Source: Gammaproteobacteria bacterium
GTDB lineage: Bacteria; Pseudomonadota; Gammaproteobacteria; Pseudomonadales; Azotimanducaceae
DNA length: 64,000 nucleotides
NCBI GenBank assembly: GCA_021773565.1
Contig: JAJFJZ010000013.1
Coordinates: 1 to 64,000 of the forward strand
Reading direction: 5' to 3'
In this document: positions 17,663-31,074 of the stretch, in pieces
Position numbering within the stretch: position 1 is the stretch's first letter
Layout of the letters: every line of letters begins with the position of its first letter
The notes under the pieces: generated by a model
Databases searched by the model: none
Told to the model about the DNA's origin: nothing
The model's input: the letters and a program-made list of their open reading frames with translations, nothing else
Program-made: the position numbers and the translations under genes

Positions 17663-18693
17663 ACTGCTTCAGCACCTCGAGTATCGCTATTGTCTGCGTA
17701 TGGATTGGCATCCTGAATGTGCGCAATTTCTCTTAATAGTGAGGTAGCGTACACTCCCTGGGATAAAGTAAATTTTAATCCAAGTGTATTATCGGTAAAC
17801 TCCCACTCCATCCTGTCCGGTATTGCCACCAGGTGGCGAAGCTCCTTTTTTAAACCCACGTGTTCCAGTGCATCCAGAAGTTCAATATAAGGTGCAATTG
17901 CCGCGTGTTCCAGAGCACCGGCATCACCGTGAAGTAAACTGCTACCCCGCCCCCATAAGGTTCCTGTTGGGTAGTTTGATTGCGCCACATCACCGTCTAT
18001 CAATGCATTCCAGTTATTATGCTCCACTCGGGCACAAAGAACGATATTAAACAACAAGGACCGCAAAACCGATATATATAATGATTTTTTAAAGCCTGAA
18101 GTTCGTCTGGACCTGCTGACCTTCATCCACTGCAAGGCTGATTGAACATTGTCCCTACCGAAGCGTTGCGCGCCAAAATAGTTTGGGAAACCGTGTTGCG
18201 ATATGAGTTCAAGGCGTTGTAATGTAGCTGTTCGTTCCGCCGAGAATCCACGCAGGACAATGTTGAAGGTATTTCCATCTATCTGGCCACGGCGTAATTT
18301 TTTGTGGTGGCGTGTATGAGCAAGCAACTCCACATTCTCCAGGCCATCTCCGTTCAATGCGCCCAATTCCATGGCGTTCTGTGCAGGTGTGTCAGTTTGG
18401 GGCAGGTGGACGCTAAACCATTGACTGGTAATCGCATGCCGGTCTTTCATACCCGCATAGGAAACCCCTCGGTCGTCCACCCCAAAATATCGTGCAAGTG
18501 AACGACTAACAAACGCGGTATTTTCTCCATCTTTTTTTACCCGCAGATATACGTGCTCGCCCATTCCAGCGGGCTCGAATGCGAGTTTTTCGTCTACCTG
18601 AAAATCTTCGTTAAGCGTCTTGATATCAGCGCGTCCACAGAGAGCGGGCCATGCCTTTTTACCCAGGAAACGGGTAGGGTCAGACAAATCCAT
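17659..18693 (-). CDS. truD: tRNA pseudouridine(13) synthase TruD
   Basis: TruD makes pseudouridine at position 13 of tRNA-Glu and others. The catalytic Asp is D84 in YAGMKDRHAITSQWF, and the family blocks NEDFQVDE near the start and NYFGAQRFGRDN (about 172) are present. I chose the ATG at 18693; a TTG at 18702, which overlaps the ftsB stop, is the alternative. The gene is packed between ftsB and pcm, with no ispD, ispF or surE between them. Confidence 0.96.
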   Translation of the reverse strand: MDLSDPTRFLGKKAWPALCGRADIKTLNEDFQVDEKLAFEPAGMGEHVYLRVKKDGENTAFVSRSLARYFGVDDRGVSYAGMKDRHAITSQWFSVHLPQTDTPAQNAMELGALNGDGLENVELLAHTRHHKKLRRGQIDGNTFNIVLRGFSAERTATLQRLELISQHGFPNYFGAQRFGRDNVQSALQWMKVSRSRRTSGFKKSLYISVLRSLLFNIVLCARVEHNNWNALIDGDVAQSNYPTGTLWGRGSSLLHGDAGALEHAAIAPYIELLDALEHVGLKKELRHLVAIPDRMEWEFTDNTLGLKFTLSQGVYATSLLREIAHIQDANPYADNSDTRGAEAV

Positions 18694-18698
18694 TACGC

Positions 18699-18986
18699 TC
18701 AATCCTGCTGTCCAGGTACCAAAAAGAAGGTTTCGTTTTCCTTGATCATACCTAACTCACTTCTGGCCCGGTCTTCAATGATTGAAAAGTCTGTTTTGTC
18801 TTTATATGCGTGTACTTCAAGTGCCAACAATCGATTACGTTCTAGCAGTTCAGCATTTTGCTCGCTTTGAATTTTTACCTCGGCGCCAAGCGTTCGCAAG
18901 GCAAAATATCCCGCGTCACCAAACCACAAACGATATTGAAGCGATGCCAGTAACAAAGCACTTATAATGGTCATGATGCGCAACAT
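18699..18986 (-). CDS. ftsB: Cell division protein FtsB
   Basis: A 95-residue bitopic protein: one transmembrane segment (residues 3-20), then a periplasmic coiled coil (about 31-65) and the conserved IIEDRARSELGMIKENETFF tail. FtsB forms the FtsQLB complex that activates septal peptidoglycan synthesis. It follows eno by 10 bp, as is usual, and its stop overlaps the possible TTG start of truD. Confidence 0.95.
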   Translation of the reverse strand: MLRIMTIISALLLASLQYRLWFGDAGYFALRTLGAEVKIQSEQNAELLERNRLLALEVHAYKDKTDFSIIEDRARSELGMIKENETFFLVPGQQD

Positions 18987-18996
18987 AATCGTCCTG

Positions 18997-20328
<1,332 letters not shown>

Positions 20329-20350
20329 CTACCTTAACAACCCAAAGACA

Positions 20351-21187
20351 TTATATCAGGCGGTCTTCTATAAAGTTCTGGGCCTTAACGACCCGGTCTA
20401 TCTGCTGAAGCTGTGTAAGCAGTTCTTCCATATCCTCCAGCGGCCAGGAATTAGGACCATCGGACAAGGCAGTTTCCGGGTCAGGGTGGGTTTCCATAAA
20501 CACTCCGGCTACTCCTACGGCCACTGCGGACCTTGCCAGCACCGGGACCATTTCTCTCTGCCCTCCAGACGTCGTACCCTGACCGCCTGGCATCTGGACA
20601 CTGTGCGTCGCATCAAAAACTACCGGGCATCCAGTCTTGCGCAATATTGGTAAGGCACGCATGTCCGATACCAGAGTGTTATACCCAAAACTTGTGCCTC
20701 TTTCACACAACATAAGCTGTTTGTTTCCGCTCAAACGCGCTTTGGCGACAACGTGCTGCATATCCAGTGGCGCCATAAACTGTGCCTTTTTTATATTTAC
20801 CGGAATACCCTGAGAACATACATGCTGGATAAAATCACTCTGCCGACATAAAAATGCAGGAGTTTGTAATATGGATACCACCTGTGCAGCGGGTTTTGCC
20901 TGGACCTTCTCATGAATATCCGTAAGCACTGGAAGTTCCAGATCGCTTTTAACTTTTTCCAGTATTCTTAGTCCCTCGTCCATACCCGGTCCGCGAAAAC
21001 TTGTGTGGGATGATCGGTTGGCCTTGTCAAAAGAACTCTTGAATACGTAGTTTATGCCAAGCTTCTGCGTAAGGATTTTCATATGTTCTGCAGTACGCAT
21101 TACCAACGCTTCATTTTCAATTACACAGGGACCAGCAATTAAAAAGAATGGTTGACTACCACCTACCTCGAACCCGCATAGTTCCAC
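20351..21187 (-). CDS. kdsA: KDO-8-phosphate synthase (metal-dependent type)
   Basis: KdsA condenses phosphoenolpyruvate with arabinose 5-phosphate to give KDO-8-phosphate for the lipopolysaccharide core. [30 protein letters not shown] and [11 protein letters not shown] are diagnostic. The metal-ligand Cys is present (C21 in LIAGPCVIE), where the E. coli type has Asn. That, with DATHSVQ, places this protein in the metal-dependent class described from Aquifex. Length 278 is normal. The start is a GTG at 21187 after AAGGGG; it follows pyrG by 80 bp. Confidence 0.96.
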   Translation of the reverse strand: MELCGFEVGGSQPFFLIAGPCVIENEALVMRTAEHMKILTQKLGINYVFKSSFDKANRSSHTSFRGPGMDEGLRILEKVKSDLELPVLTDIHEKVQAKPAAQVVSILQTPAFLCRQSDFIQHVCSQGIPVNIKKAQFMAPLDMQHVVAKARLSGNKQLMLCERGTSFGYNTLVSDMRALPILRKTGCPVVFDATHSVQMPGGQGTTSGGQREMVPVLARSAVAVGVAGVFMETHPDPETALSDGPNSWPLEDMEELLTQLQQIDRVVKAQNFIEDRLI

Positions 21188-21267
21188 TTCTTACCCCTTA
21201 AACATTTTGGCAGTTAAAGCAGCGACCATTTATTGCCTACGAAAGGCGAATACCAGGTCGCATTGTA

Positions 21268-22938
<1,671 letters not shown>

Positions 22939-23023
22939 TTAAGGGCCATCTATCGCAGGGTGCGCTTTGTTTGGCGCGTTTAAGATGGGGGTGCAGGATA
23001 ACACCGCTTCGTGGCAAGCTCAA

Positions 23024-24403
23024 TTACTTTCTAGTCGCTGACAGCCCTGGTTGCCAGCTGGTATGTGCTGACATTTTTTTAGCTGGAACAGGTGTCATTG
23101 CAGGGGCAAAACCAGACTTTACGGTGCGTATGCCGGGAATTTCGATCAACTCATCAGAACGATACAGCAACGGGTATTGTTTTCGTTGCCAGGGTGGAAT
23201 TCCTGCTTCCTGAAAAATGCCCATTAGAGATTTATGTTGTCTGGAAATACCCGAAGAACAGTGCAAAGCAACCTTTTGTCCGGGTATGGGAAAGCGCACA
23301 TCAAAGCATGTGGATACTGTGGCTCCAAATGGATGCTCCAGACGCAATTGTCCATGAGGGAGGTTCAGGTACTGGCCGGAAACATCGGATTGAACCTTCC
23401 AGGGATAACTAGCTTCCAAATGTCCGGTATATTCAATACAGAAAAACAGGATATCCCGATATTTGTGTAGCCGGTCCCTGAAATCTTCGATGTTGTTATT
23501 GGTTTTCCCCACTTCAAAAACCGTGCCAGGGCCAGTATCGGCAGCGCACTGTCGATAAATTTCTTCCAGCTGGGGCCGACTTATATTAAAACAACCACAC
23601 TGTTCCAGCCAGTGTCGCAAAATTCGCTTCGCCTGAATGTCGGAATAATCAAGAAGCACTGCGAGCTTTAGTTCCCGGTTGTTTTTCAGCACGCGTGCAA
23701 GGTGTTCCTTCAACCATGCATCAATTATCTGCGAGTCTTCACGCATATGGCTAATCACGGTAGCCACACTTTCCACTGCGCCTGGCCAGCGTTCCAGAAA
23801 TGCGGGCAAAATTTTTGCTCTAAGATAATTGCGATGGTACCGCGTGTTTGTGTTGCTAGGATCTTCCAGCCACTCAAGAGAATGTTGACGGGCGTAAATT
23901 TCCAGTTCCGTACGCCGAATTTTTAAAAGCGGCCTGTGAAGGTTTCCAAGCCCCAATGTCCTGTTCTCAGGTATTCCCGTTAGCCCTCTGGATGAGCTTC
24001 CCCGCATTAGCCTGAAAAAAAATGTTTCCACTGCATCATTCAGATGGTGCGCCATCAACAGTACATCACCGGCACTCAGTATATCGGTAAAAAACGCGTA
24101 CCGTTCTTCCCGGGCGCGTTCCTCTTCATGGGATCCCGACTTGAGTGTTAGATTGTGTATTTTCAGTTTCACTCCCAACGCTGAACATTGGTTCTCACAA
24201 AGTTGCGCCCACGCGCCGGACTCCGTCTGCAGGTTGTGATTTACGTGTAGGGCGGTAATCAGCGCTCGATCAGGTACTACTGCACAAAGGGCGTGTAACA
24301 ACACGCTTGAATCAAGACCCCCGCTATATGCCACATAAATGTTACTGAATGGCGTGTTTTTTGTAACAAAGTGGGACAACTGGCTTGTTATGGCATCATT
24401 CAT
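23024..24403 (-). CDS. tilS: tRNA(Ile)-lysidine synthase TilS
   Basis: TilS converts C34 of tRNA-Ile(CAU) to lysidine, which changes both its charging and its codon reading. The PP-loop ATP-binding motif SGGLDSSVLLHAL starts at residue 27, followed by HVNHNLQ and HHLNDAVETFFFRLMRGSS; the C-terminal substrate domain ends around HTSWQPGL. Length 459 is normal. dnaE ends only 18 bp upstream; accA, which usually separates them, is missing. Confidence 0.96.
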   Translation of the reverse strand: MNDAITSQLSHFVTKNTPFSNIYVAYSGGLDSSVLLHALCAVVPDRALITALHVNHNLQTESGAWAQLCENQCSALGVKLKIHNLTLKSGSHEEERAREERYAFFTDILSAGDVLLMAHHLNDAVETFFFRLMRGSSSRGLTGIPENRTLGLGNLHRPLLKIRRTELEIYARQHSLEWLEDPSNTNTRYHRNYLRAKILPAFLERWPGAVESVATVISHMREDSQIIDAWLKEHLARVLKNNRELKLAVLLDYSDIQAKRILRHWLEQCGCFNISRPQLEEIYRQCAADTGPGTVFEVGKTNNNIEDFRDRLHKYRDILFFCIEYTGHLEASYPWKVQSDVSGQYLNLPHGQLRLEHPFGATVSTCFDVRFPIPGQKVALHCSSGISRQHKSLMGIFQEAGIPPWQRKQYPLLYRSDELIEIPGIRTVKSGFAPAMTPVPAKKMSAHTSWQPGLSATRK

Positions 24404-24421
24404 AGGTTACCAACATTTGTG

Positions 24422-27400
24422 TTAAACCAATTGCAGGCTCGCCGATTTCGGGTAAGAGAAGTTAACCTGTTCTACCCCAAATTCCTTACGCAAATCTTCC
24501 AGCAAGGCATCCGTAGCAGCAACCTTCCAGCTTTGACCAAGGTTCATTCGACCACAGGCGTCTTCCCTTTCGTAAGAGAGGACAATTGGGCAGGCATCTG
24601 CTGCATGGTTTTTTACAATATTTTTCAAGCGGCGCTCAAAGCCGGGTTTTAACTTTCCGGAACGTGCTTTAATTTCGATAAATTTTGAGAAGCGAATGCG
24701 AGCATCCTCTATGGAATAAACAGATTCCACGATAAATTTCAGCCCGCCACCAAAATCATCTTCTTGCACCTCGCCGGACATTACCACTATCGACTCACTA
24801 AATATTGGCTCTTTGCAAGACTCAAAAACTTTAGGGAATATAGCTGCCTCAATACGCCCACTGCCGTCATCTACAACAAGAAAAGCCATCGGATCCCCGC
24901 GTTTGCTACGCATCATTCGTGTGGAAACGATGAGGCCAGAAACATACTGGATTTTGTTTTTGGCCTTTAATGCAGAAATTGGGACGGGACAAAAATGTCG
25001 GATCTCCTGCAAATATTCATTTACCGGGTGTCCGGATAAGTAGAGTCCCAGGGTCTCCTTCTCACCCAATAACAACTCTGCAGCGCTCAACGCAGGCACT
25101 TCGGGCATATCACGCTGAGGTGTCTTGAGTGCATCAAGCCCCCCAAACATATCATTTATCCCAACTTCAAGATTATGCGCTGTTTGTTCTGCGCCCAACA
25201 TGGCATCCGCCAGCTGGTATGTCAGTTGCGCGCGATGCAAGCCAAGGGATACCATCGATTCATTAAAGCAATCCAGTGCTCCGGCTCTTATAAGCGCCTC
25301 AAAGGACCGTTTATTGCCCCCTTCCGTACCTACCCTTGAGCACAGTTCGGACAGGTTTCTAAATTTGCCACCCTGAGTTCGCACTGTAACAAGGGCGTCA
25401 ACCGGCCCCTGGCCAACGCCCTTTATTGCGCCCAAACCATATACAATCTCCCTATCCCGCGCGACAAACTTGTACACACCTTCGTTCACAGAAGGTGACA
25501 GTAATACCAAATCCAGTCCCTTAAGTTCTTCTACCAGGGCTGCTATTTTGTCGGTATTTTGCATATCTGCCGACAATGCAGCAGCCATGAATTCTGCCGG
25601 GTAATGTCTTTTCAGATAAGCCGTCTGGTATGACACCATGGCGTATGCGGCGGAGTGGGATTTATTAAAACCATAGCCTGCAAACTTTTCCATGAGATCA
25701 AAAATCGGATTCGCAATTTTAATATCCACGCCGTTTTTGGTAGCACCCTCCAAAAACATCTGTCGTTGCATGGCCATTTCCTCGACTTTCTTTTTGCCCA
25801 TCGCACGTCGCAGGATATCTGCCTGACCCAGGGTATATCCGGCCAGAACCTGGGCTATTTGCATGACCTGTTCCTGATAAAGGATTACACCAAATGTTTC
25901 CTTCAATATTGACTCAAGATCAGGGTGCGGATACTTAACCTGCGTGCGCCCCAGCTTGCCGTCGATAAAATCGTCGACCATGCCCGATTGCAAAGGGCCG
26001 GGACGAAACAGTGCTACCAGCGAAATGATGTCTTCGAAACAATCAGGCTTTTGACGCACAATCAGGTCCCGCATTCCTCTGGATTCCAACTGAAAAACTG
26101 CTCTTGTTGACGCGTTTTGTAGCATAGTAAACGTCTCAACGTCATCCAGTGGTATACGATCGATATCCAAAATTTTATCATTTTTGGCAACCGCAGACTG
26201 GTTGATCGCCTTAACAGCCCAATCAATGATAGTGAGCGTTTTAAGACCCAAAAAGTCGAATTTAACCAAACCCGCACTCTCAACATCATCCTTATCGAAC
26301 TGTGAAACGAGACCGGACCCACCCTCGTCCAGATACAGCGGTACAAAATCTGTAAGGCGTGATGGCGCAATTACGACACCGCCCGCATGCCTGCCTACAT
26401 TTCGAACCACACCTTCAAGCGTATAAGCCATTTCCATAATCTCAGCAACTTCTTCACTGCTGCTAATCAGGTCACGCAACTCTTCCACTTGCTCTTCTGC
26501 TTTGCCAAGCGTCATTCCGACCTCAAATGGAATCAACTTGGACAGCCGATCCGCAAGCCCGTACGGTTTTCCCTGAACACGAGCAACATCCCGAACAACA
26601 GCTTTGGCGGCCATAGTTCCAAAGGTAACAATCTGGCTAACAGCTTCCTGACCATACATTTCAGAGACATGCGCTATCACCTTGTCACGCCCCTCCATGC
26701 AGAAATCAATATCAAAATCCGGCATTGATACACGCTCGGGATTCAAAAACCGCTCGAAAAGCAGGTTGTACGCCAGGGGATCTATCCCGGTTATTCCAAG
26801 GGAAAAGGCAACCAGAGAACCAGCGCCGGAGCCTCTGCCCGGTCCAACCGGAATATCGTTGTCCCTGGACCACTGGATAAACTCCATAACGATAAGAAAG
26901 TACCCGGCAAAGCCCATTTGCGATATTACGTTCAGCTCAAACTCCAGGCGCGATTGATAGCGAACCTCGTCTTCCTGTGTCCAGCCCTCTCTATCCACAC
27001 GGAACAACTCCAGATGTTTATTCAGCCCCAGTTGAGAAAGTTCAGCAAAATATCCGTCAAGCTGCTTTCCTTCGGGCACGGGATAATTGGGCAAAAAATA
27101 GCTTCCCAACTGGATCGAAACATTACACCGCTTGGCTATTTGATAAGTATTTTCAAGGGCCTGGGGAAGCTCATCAAAAAGTTGGTACATCTCTTCCGGG
27201 GATCGATAATATTGCTCTTCGCTATACAATCTATCTCGACTGTTGTCGCCCAGGACTCGACCGGATTGTATACACACACGCGTTTCGTGCGCTTCAAAGT
27301 CTTCTCTGTCCAAAAAGCACACATCATTGCTGGCAACGAGCGGAACTCCAGCATCACTGGCAATTTTCACGGCGGCAGCGTTGTAACTTTCTTCCTCGGC

Positions 27401-27907
27401 ACGATTTGTGCGTTGAATTTCGATGTAAAACCGGTCTGGAAAGGATTGTTGCCAAAAAAAGGCTATTTCTCGAGCCAGCTCGTGATCGTTTCGCAAAATA
27501 GCCTGTCCCAACTCTCCGTTTCGCCCACCCGACAGGATGATTAAACCCTCACCACACTCCAACAGCAGATCCCTGTCCACGTGCGTCTCGTCGGGGTGGT
27601 CCAAATAGCTTCGGGAAACCAGGGTAAGCAAATTGGCATAGCCAATATTATTCATCGCCAGCGCCGTACAGCGAAAAACATCGCCGCTTAATCCACAAAC
27701 GTGTAGTTCAACACCCACAATGGGCTTTACGCCAGCGTTCATGCAACGCTTGTAAAACTTTATCAAGCCAAAAAGGTTTACCCTGTCGGTAATGGCTACA
27801 GCAGGCATTCCCCATTCAACGGTGCGCCTGATCAGATCAGGAACCTTAATTATTCCGTCAGATATGGAAAATTCAGTGTGTACTTTAAGGTGAACGAAAC
27901 GGGACAT
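24422..27907 (-). CDS. dnaE: DNA polymerase III subunit alpha
   Basis: The replicative polymerase, 1161 residues, the standard DnaE1 length. The PHP domain opens with FVHLKVHTEFSISDGI. The catalytic palm carries PDFDIDF (near 395) and GLVKFDFLGLKTL (near 550). A helix-hairpin-helix element and an OB fold (IQYVSGLIVSTRMMRSKRGDPMAF, about 980) follow. It acts in the holoenzyme with beta clamp and epsilon proofreader. It is preceded by rnhB, as in E. coli. Confidence 0.98.
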   Translation of the reverse strand: MSRFVHLKVHTEFSISDGIIKVPDLIRRTVEWGMPAVAITDRVNLFGLIKFYKRCMNAGVKPIVGVELHVCGLSGDVFRCTALAMNNIGYANLLTLVSRSYLDHPDETHVDRDLLLECGEGLIILSGGRNGELGQAILRNDHELAREIAFFWQQSFPDRFYIEIQRTNRAEEESYNAAAVKIASDAGVPLVASNDVCFLDREDFEAHETRVCIQSGRVLGDNSRDRLYSEEQYYRSPEEMYQLFDELPQALENTYQIAKRCNVSIQLGSYFLPNYPVPEGKQLDGYFAELSQLGLNKHLELFRVDREGWTQEDEVRYQSRLEFELNVISQMGFAGYFLIVMEFIQWSRDNDIPVGPGRGSGAGSLVAFSLGITGIDPLAYNLLFERFLNPERVSMPDFDIDFCMEGRDKVIAHVSEMYGQEAVSQIVTFGTMAAKAVVRDVARVQGKPYGLADRLSKLIPFEVGMTLGKAEEQVEELRDLISSSEEVAEIMEMAYTLEGVVRNVGRHAGGVVIAPSRLTDFVPLYLDEGGSGLVSQFDKDDVESAGLVKFDFLGLKTLTIIDWAVKAINQSAVAKNDKILDIDRIPLDDVETFTMLQNASTRAVFQLESRGMRDLIVRQKPDCFEDIISLVALFRPGPLQSGMVDDFIDGKLGRTQVKYPHPDLESILKETFGVILYQEQVMQIAQVLAGYTLGQADILRRAMGKKKVEEMAMQRQMFLEGATKNGVDIKIANPIFDLMEKFAGYGFNKSHSAAYAMVSYQTAYLKRHYPAEFMAAALSADMQNTDKIAALVEELKGLDLVLLSPSVNEGVYKFVARDREIVYGLGAIKGVGQGPVDALVTVRTQGGKFRNLSELCSRVGTEGGNKRSFEALIRAGALDCFNESMVSLGLHRAQLTYQLADAMLGAEQTAHNLEVGINDMFGGLDALKTPQRDMPEVPALSAAELLLGEKETLGLYLSGHPVNEYLQEIRHFCPVPISALKAKNKIQYVSGLIVSTRMMRSKRGDPMAFLVVDDGSGRIEAAIFPKVFESCKEPIFSESIVVMSGEVQEDDFGGGLKFIVESVYSIEDARIRFSKFIEIKARSGKLKPGFERRLKNIVKNHAADACPIVLSYEREDACGRMNLGQSWKVAATDALLEDLRKEFGVEQVNFSYPKSASLQLV

Positions 27908-27962
27908 AAGTTCAGTTTACCCGCTGCAGCGCAAGGTGTAACTTTGTTTTAGAAGCGGATGT

Positions 27963-28574
27963 TTAAATAGTTCGTTTACATATCTCTGCGGAAGCCCTAA
28001 CCGGAGCGAAGCTTGTCCGATGATGGCTAATCCGGCCATACTGTTTCAGCGCAGCCATATGCTCCCGGGTTCCATAGCCCTTATGTCGTGCAAAGCCGTA
28101 TTGAGGATATAACTCGTGCAATTTACCCATCTCCTCATCCCGGCTTACCTTGGCAACGATAGATGCAGCGCTAATAGCGGACACCATTAGATCACCCTTA
28201 ACGATGGCCACAGATTCACAAGCAAACCGCGGACTCAGATTACCGTCTACCAATACCAAAACCGGGTCTCTTCGCAGTCCTGCAACGGCTCTTTGCATGG
28301 CGAGGTGACTAGCCTTTAATATGTTGACCCGGTCGATTTCATCTACTTCAGCACGACCCAGACTGACTGCAAGAGCCTGATCCCATATTTTGCGCGACAG
28401 GATTTCACGCTTTTGCGCCGAAAGCTTCTTTGAATCGGTAAGCCCTGTAATCGGTGAGTCAGGGTTTAGGATTACCGCCGCTGCAACCACAGGACCTGCC
28501 AACGGTCCCCTGCCTACCTCATCGACCCCGGCTACGGTGTTTAGCCATACAACTGATTGCCGATTATTGAACAC
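27963..28574 (-). CDS. rnhB: Ribonuclease HII
   Basis: RNase HII removes ribonucleotides and RNA primers from DNA. The 203-residue protein has [19 protein letters not shown], with catalytic Asp and Glu, LVLVDGN and the basic Gly-rich YGTREHM C-terminal element. The GTG start at 28574 overlaps the end of lpxB by 11 bp, so the two are coupled. dnaE follows after 55 bp. Confidence 0.97.
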   Translation of the reverse strand: MFNNRQSVVWLNTVAGVDEVGRGPLAGPVVAAAVILNPDSPITGLTDSKKLSAQKREILSRKIWDQALAVSLGRAEVDEIDRVNILKASHLAMQRAVAGLRRDPVLVLVDGNLSPRFACESVAIVKGDLMVSAISAASIVAKVSRDEEMGKLHELYPQYGFARHKGYGTREHMAALKQYGRISHHRTSFAPVRASAEICKRTI

Positions 28575-29724
28575 TGGCTATCTCCAGTACAGCAGTAGCA
28601 GCGCGCGTATTCGCGTCCCGCTTCAGACTGCTATGCAACTGCCTGAACGATTGTTGCATCTCCAACAAGCTGCTGTCCTTTTCACGCACCTGCTTAAGCA
28701 GAAGTAAAACTTCGTCAGCCAGGTTTTCCGGGGTCGCCTCAGCCTGCAATAATTCCGGAACGAGCGCCCGGTTTGCCAGAATATTGGGTAATGCTACAAA
28801 ATTTCCATGCATGAGCCGCTTAACTACTGCATGGGTAAGGCGGCCTAATTTGTAGCTCACCACCATGGGCTTAGCCAGCATCATTGCTTCAAGAGTTCCA
28901 GTCCCTGACTTTACAAGTGCTACATCACATGCATTCAGTGCCAGAGCTGATTTATTCCGTACAAGACACACGTCAAGTTCTGGATAATTCCTGAGTTCAG
29001 ATTGCAGCCAAAGTGTAAGCTGCTCACTGGCAGTAGGTATTACAAATGACGTGGGGAGCGCACTCAAGCGCGCGATGCGCTTTGCAGCATCCAGAAAAAG
29101 TCTCCCCATCAGCTTCAGTTCGGAAAGGCGACTTCCCGGCATCAAGGCGACTACCTGAGCGTCTCTGGCAATTTTCAGTGCTTCGCGCGATACAATGCCA
29201 TCATCCGATGCATGCTTGGCCAGTTTTATTCTATCGGCCAGAGGGTGGCCCACAAAAACCGCATCCATACCCCACTGTTCGTAAAGAGCAGCTTCAAAGG
29301 GATAAAGAGTCAACACACGATGGGCTGCATTCTGAACCCCCTTTATGCGGTTTCGTCTCCAGGCATATATCGAAGGACTCACATAATGTACCGTTTTCAA
29401 ACCCGATCGCTTAAGGCGTTTTTCAAGCATCAGGTTGAACACATTGTAGTCTATACCAACAAATACGTCGGGTTGCCACTCCAGAAAATGAGTCTCCAGC
29501 TTTTTCAACAGAAGATACAATTGCGGTGACTTTAGTAGGGGGTCTTTGAATCCATTAACGGCCAAACTATCAAAATTGGCTAGTTCATAGAGTCCAGCCG
29601 TTTTCATAAGCGGGCCGCCAACACCGCTAAACCTGGCATCAACATGCTTTAAACCGATGGCTCTCATGAGCCCGGCGCCCAGCAGGTCTCCCGACGCTTC
29701 ACCTGCCAGAATGCCAATTTTCAC
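28564..29724 (-). CDS. lpxB: Lipid-A-disaccharide synthase
   Basis: LpxB joins UDP-diacylglucosamine and lipid X into the lipid A disaccharide at the inner membrane. This GT-B enzyme (386 residues) shows [16 protein letters not shown] near the start, [31 protein letters not shown] and the C-terminal [25 protein letters not shown] start at 29724 follows lpxA by 18 bp. It is part of the lpxD-fabZ-lpxA-lpxB lipid A run. Confidence 0.97.
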   Translation of the reverse strand: MKIGILAGEASGDLLGAGLMRAIGLKHVDARFSGVGGPLMKTAGLYELANFDSLAVNGFKDPLLKSPQLYLLLKKLETHFLEWQPDVFVGIDYNVFNLMLEKRLKRSGLKTVHYVSPSIYAWRRNRIKGVQNAAHRVLTLYPFEAALYEQWGMDAVFVGHPLADRIKLAKHASDDGIVSREALKIARDAQVVALMPGSRLSELKLMGRLFLDAAKRIARLSALPTSFVIPTASEQLTLWLQSELRNYPELDVCLVRNKSALALNACDVALVKSGTGTLEAMMLAKPMVVSYKLGRLTHAVVKRLMHGNFVALPNILANRALVPELLQAEATPENLADEVLLLLKQVREKDSSLLEMQQSFRQLHSSLKRDANTRAATAVLEIASVQ

Positions 29725-29742
29725 AACGTCACCTACTCGGGG

Positions 29743-30537
29743 TTATTTGCCACGTGAGCGTACTATCCCCCATTGGGAATCTTCAATTGAACGAACAAAA
29801 AGCGCAACTTCAGGAAATTGTTGGGCACTTTCGGTTAACTGTTCTAGCGCTTCAGCAAGCAACAATCCTTTACGATATACCAATTTGTAAGCCTGGCCCA
29901 AGGCATCAATTACCGGTTTGTCCATGCCCCTGCGTTTCATACCTTCAACATTAAGCCCTATCGCCGATGCAGGATGCCCTCCCGCGGTTACAAATGCCGG
30001 GACATCCTTCAACACCAGACTCAAGCCCGCTATGTGAGTGTATGCCCCGATATTTCGAAACTGTGGAACCCCGGCATAGCCACCAATATTCGCATAATTT
30101 CCCACATTACAATGACCTGAAACTGAAGAATTATTGGCCATTACCACGTTATCGCCAACCACACAGTCATGACCTATGTGCACGTAAGCCATGAACAAAT
30201 TGTTACTTCCTACGGTAGTTTGACCTTTGTGTTGTTGCATGCCGCGGTGAATGGTTACGCCTTCCCGGATGATATTATTATCTCCAATAACGAGCGTTGT
30301 GGACTCGCCGGAATAGGCGATTGCAGGAGTATCCTCACCAATAGATGAAAACTGGAATATCTTATTATTCCTACCAATACGCGTAGGTCCCTTAAGCACT
30401 ACGTGTGATGCAATAGAGCATGCATCTCCAATGACTACTTCAGGGCCAACAATGGTCCAGGGTCCGATAACAACTCCATCGCCAATTGAAGCTTTTGAAT
30501 CAATGATGCAAGTGGGATGGATTCCTGTCTGGTTCAT
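29743..30537 (-). CDS. lpxA: UDP-N-acetylglucosamine acyltransferase
   Basis: LpxA adds the first 3-hydroxyacyl chain to UDP-GlcNAc from acyl-ACP. The 264-residue protein is built of hexapeptide repeats forming a left-handed beta helix, with the catalytic His region VHIGHDCVVGDNVVMANN (around 120-137) and the C-terminal helical domain. It lies between fabZ, which draws on the same 3-hydroxyacyl-ACP pool, and lpxB. Confidence 0.98.
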   Translation of the reverse strand: MNQTGIHPTCIIDSKASIGDGVVIGPWTIVGPEVVIGDACSIASHVVLKGPTRIGRNNKIFQFSSIGEDTPAIAYSGESTTLVIGDNNIIREGVTIHRGMQQHKGQTTVGSNNLFMAYVHIGHDCVVGDNVVMANNSSVSGHCNVGNYANIGGYAGVPQFRNIGAYTHIAGLSLVLKDVPAFVTAGGHPASAIGLNVEGMKRRGMDKPVIDALGQAYKLVYRKGLLLAEALEQLTESAQQFPEVALFVRSIEDSQWGIVRSRGK

Positions 30538-30555
30538 TACCTGCTTTTCCTGGCC

Positions 30556-30993
30556 TTACAACTTACGTTCTGCACAGGAAATTTGTGCAACGCAGGCAAG
30601 CTCACCATCTACATGAGCCTGACAGGAAAATTTCAGTATACCGCCTCGATCGAGAGTCAATTCAGAGAACATATCCAGCCTGTCACCTGGAACTACCGGT
30701 TTACGAAACCGTGCTTTGTCTGTTCCTCCCAGATAATAGATTGAGCCATCTGCCGGTTTATTACCTTTGCTCTTAAAGGCAAGTATCCCGGACAACTGTG
30801 CCATTGCTTCAATAATTAGCAGACCAGGCATGACAGGATGGCCTGGGAAATGTCCGTTAAAAAACATTTCATTTATCGTTACGTTCTTAAAGCCACTAAT
30901 ACTGGTCCCCAATTCAATTTTATTGACCCGATCCACCAATAGAAATGGGTACCTGTGTGGCAGGTATTCGAAAATTTCATTGATATCCATCAT
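30556..30993 (-). CDS. fabZ: 3-hydroxyacyl-ACP dehydratase FabZ
   Basis: FabZ dehydrates 3-hydroxyacyl-ACP in fatty acid elongation and so competes with LpxA and LpxD for substrate. The hot-dog active site is seen as [22 protein letters not shown] (His near 50, Glu near 64), and [11 protein letters not shown] opens the fold. Length 145 is normal. The codons ATG-ATG lie at 30993 and 30990. A short tandem repeat lies between it and lpxD. Confidence 0.98.
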   Translation of the reverse strand: MMDINEIFEYLPHRYPFLLVDRVNKIELGTSISGFKNVTINEMFFNGHFPGHPVMPGLLIIEAMAQLSGILAFKSKGNKPADGSIYYLGGTDKARFRKPVVPGDRLDMFSELTLDRGGILKFSCQAHVDGELACVAQISCAERKL

Positions 30994-31029
30994 ATTAATT
31001 GCTCCTCCAGGCAGGGTCAGAAACCTGTA

Positions 31030-31074
31030 CTATCATTTTTAAAGCGCTATCATTTTTAAAGCGCTATCATTTTT
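31030..31074. repeat. 17-bp tandem repeat at the lpxD/fabZ junction
   Basis: CTATCATTTTTAAAGCG occurs exactly at 31030-31046 and 31047-31063, and a third copy starts at 31064 and runs to about 31074 across the lpxD stop codon. On the minus strand the unit is GCTTTAAAAATGATAG-like, so each contains an ATG-like triplet, but no frame continues. It appears to be a recent slippage duplication of the lpxD end. Confidence 0.8.
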
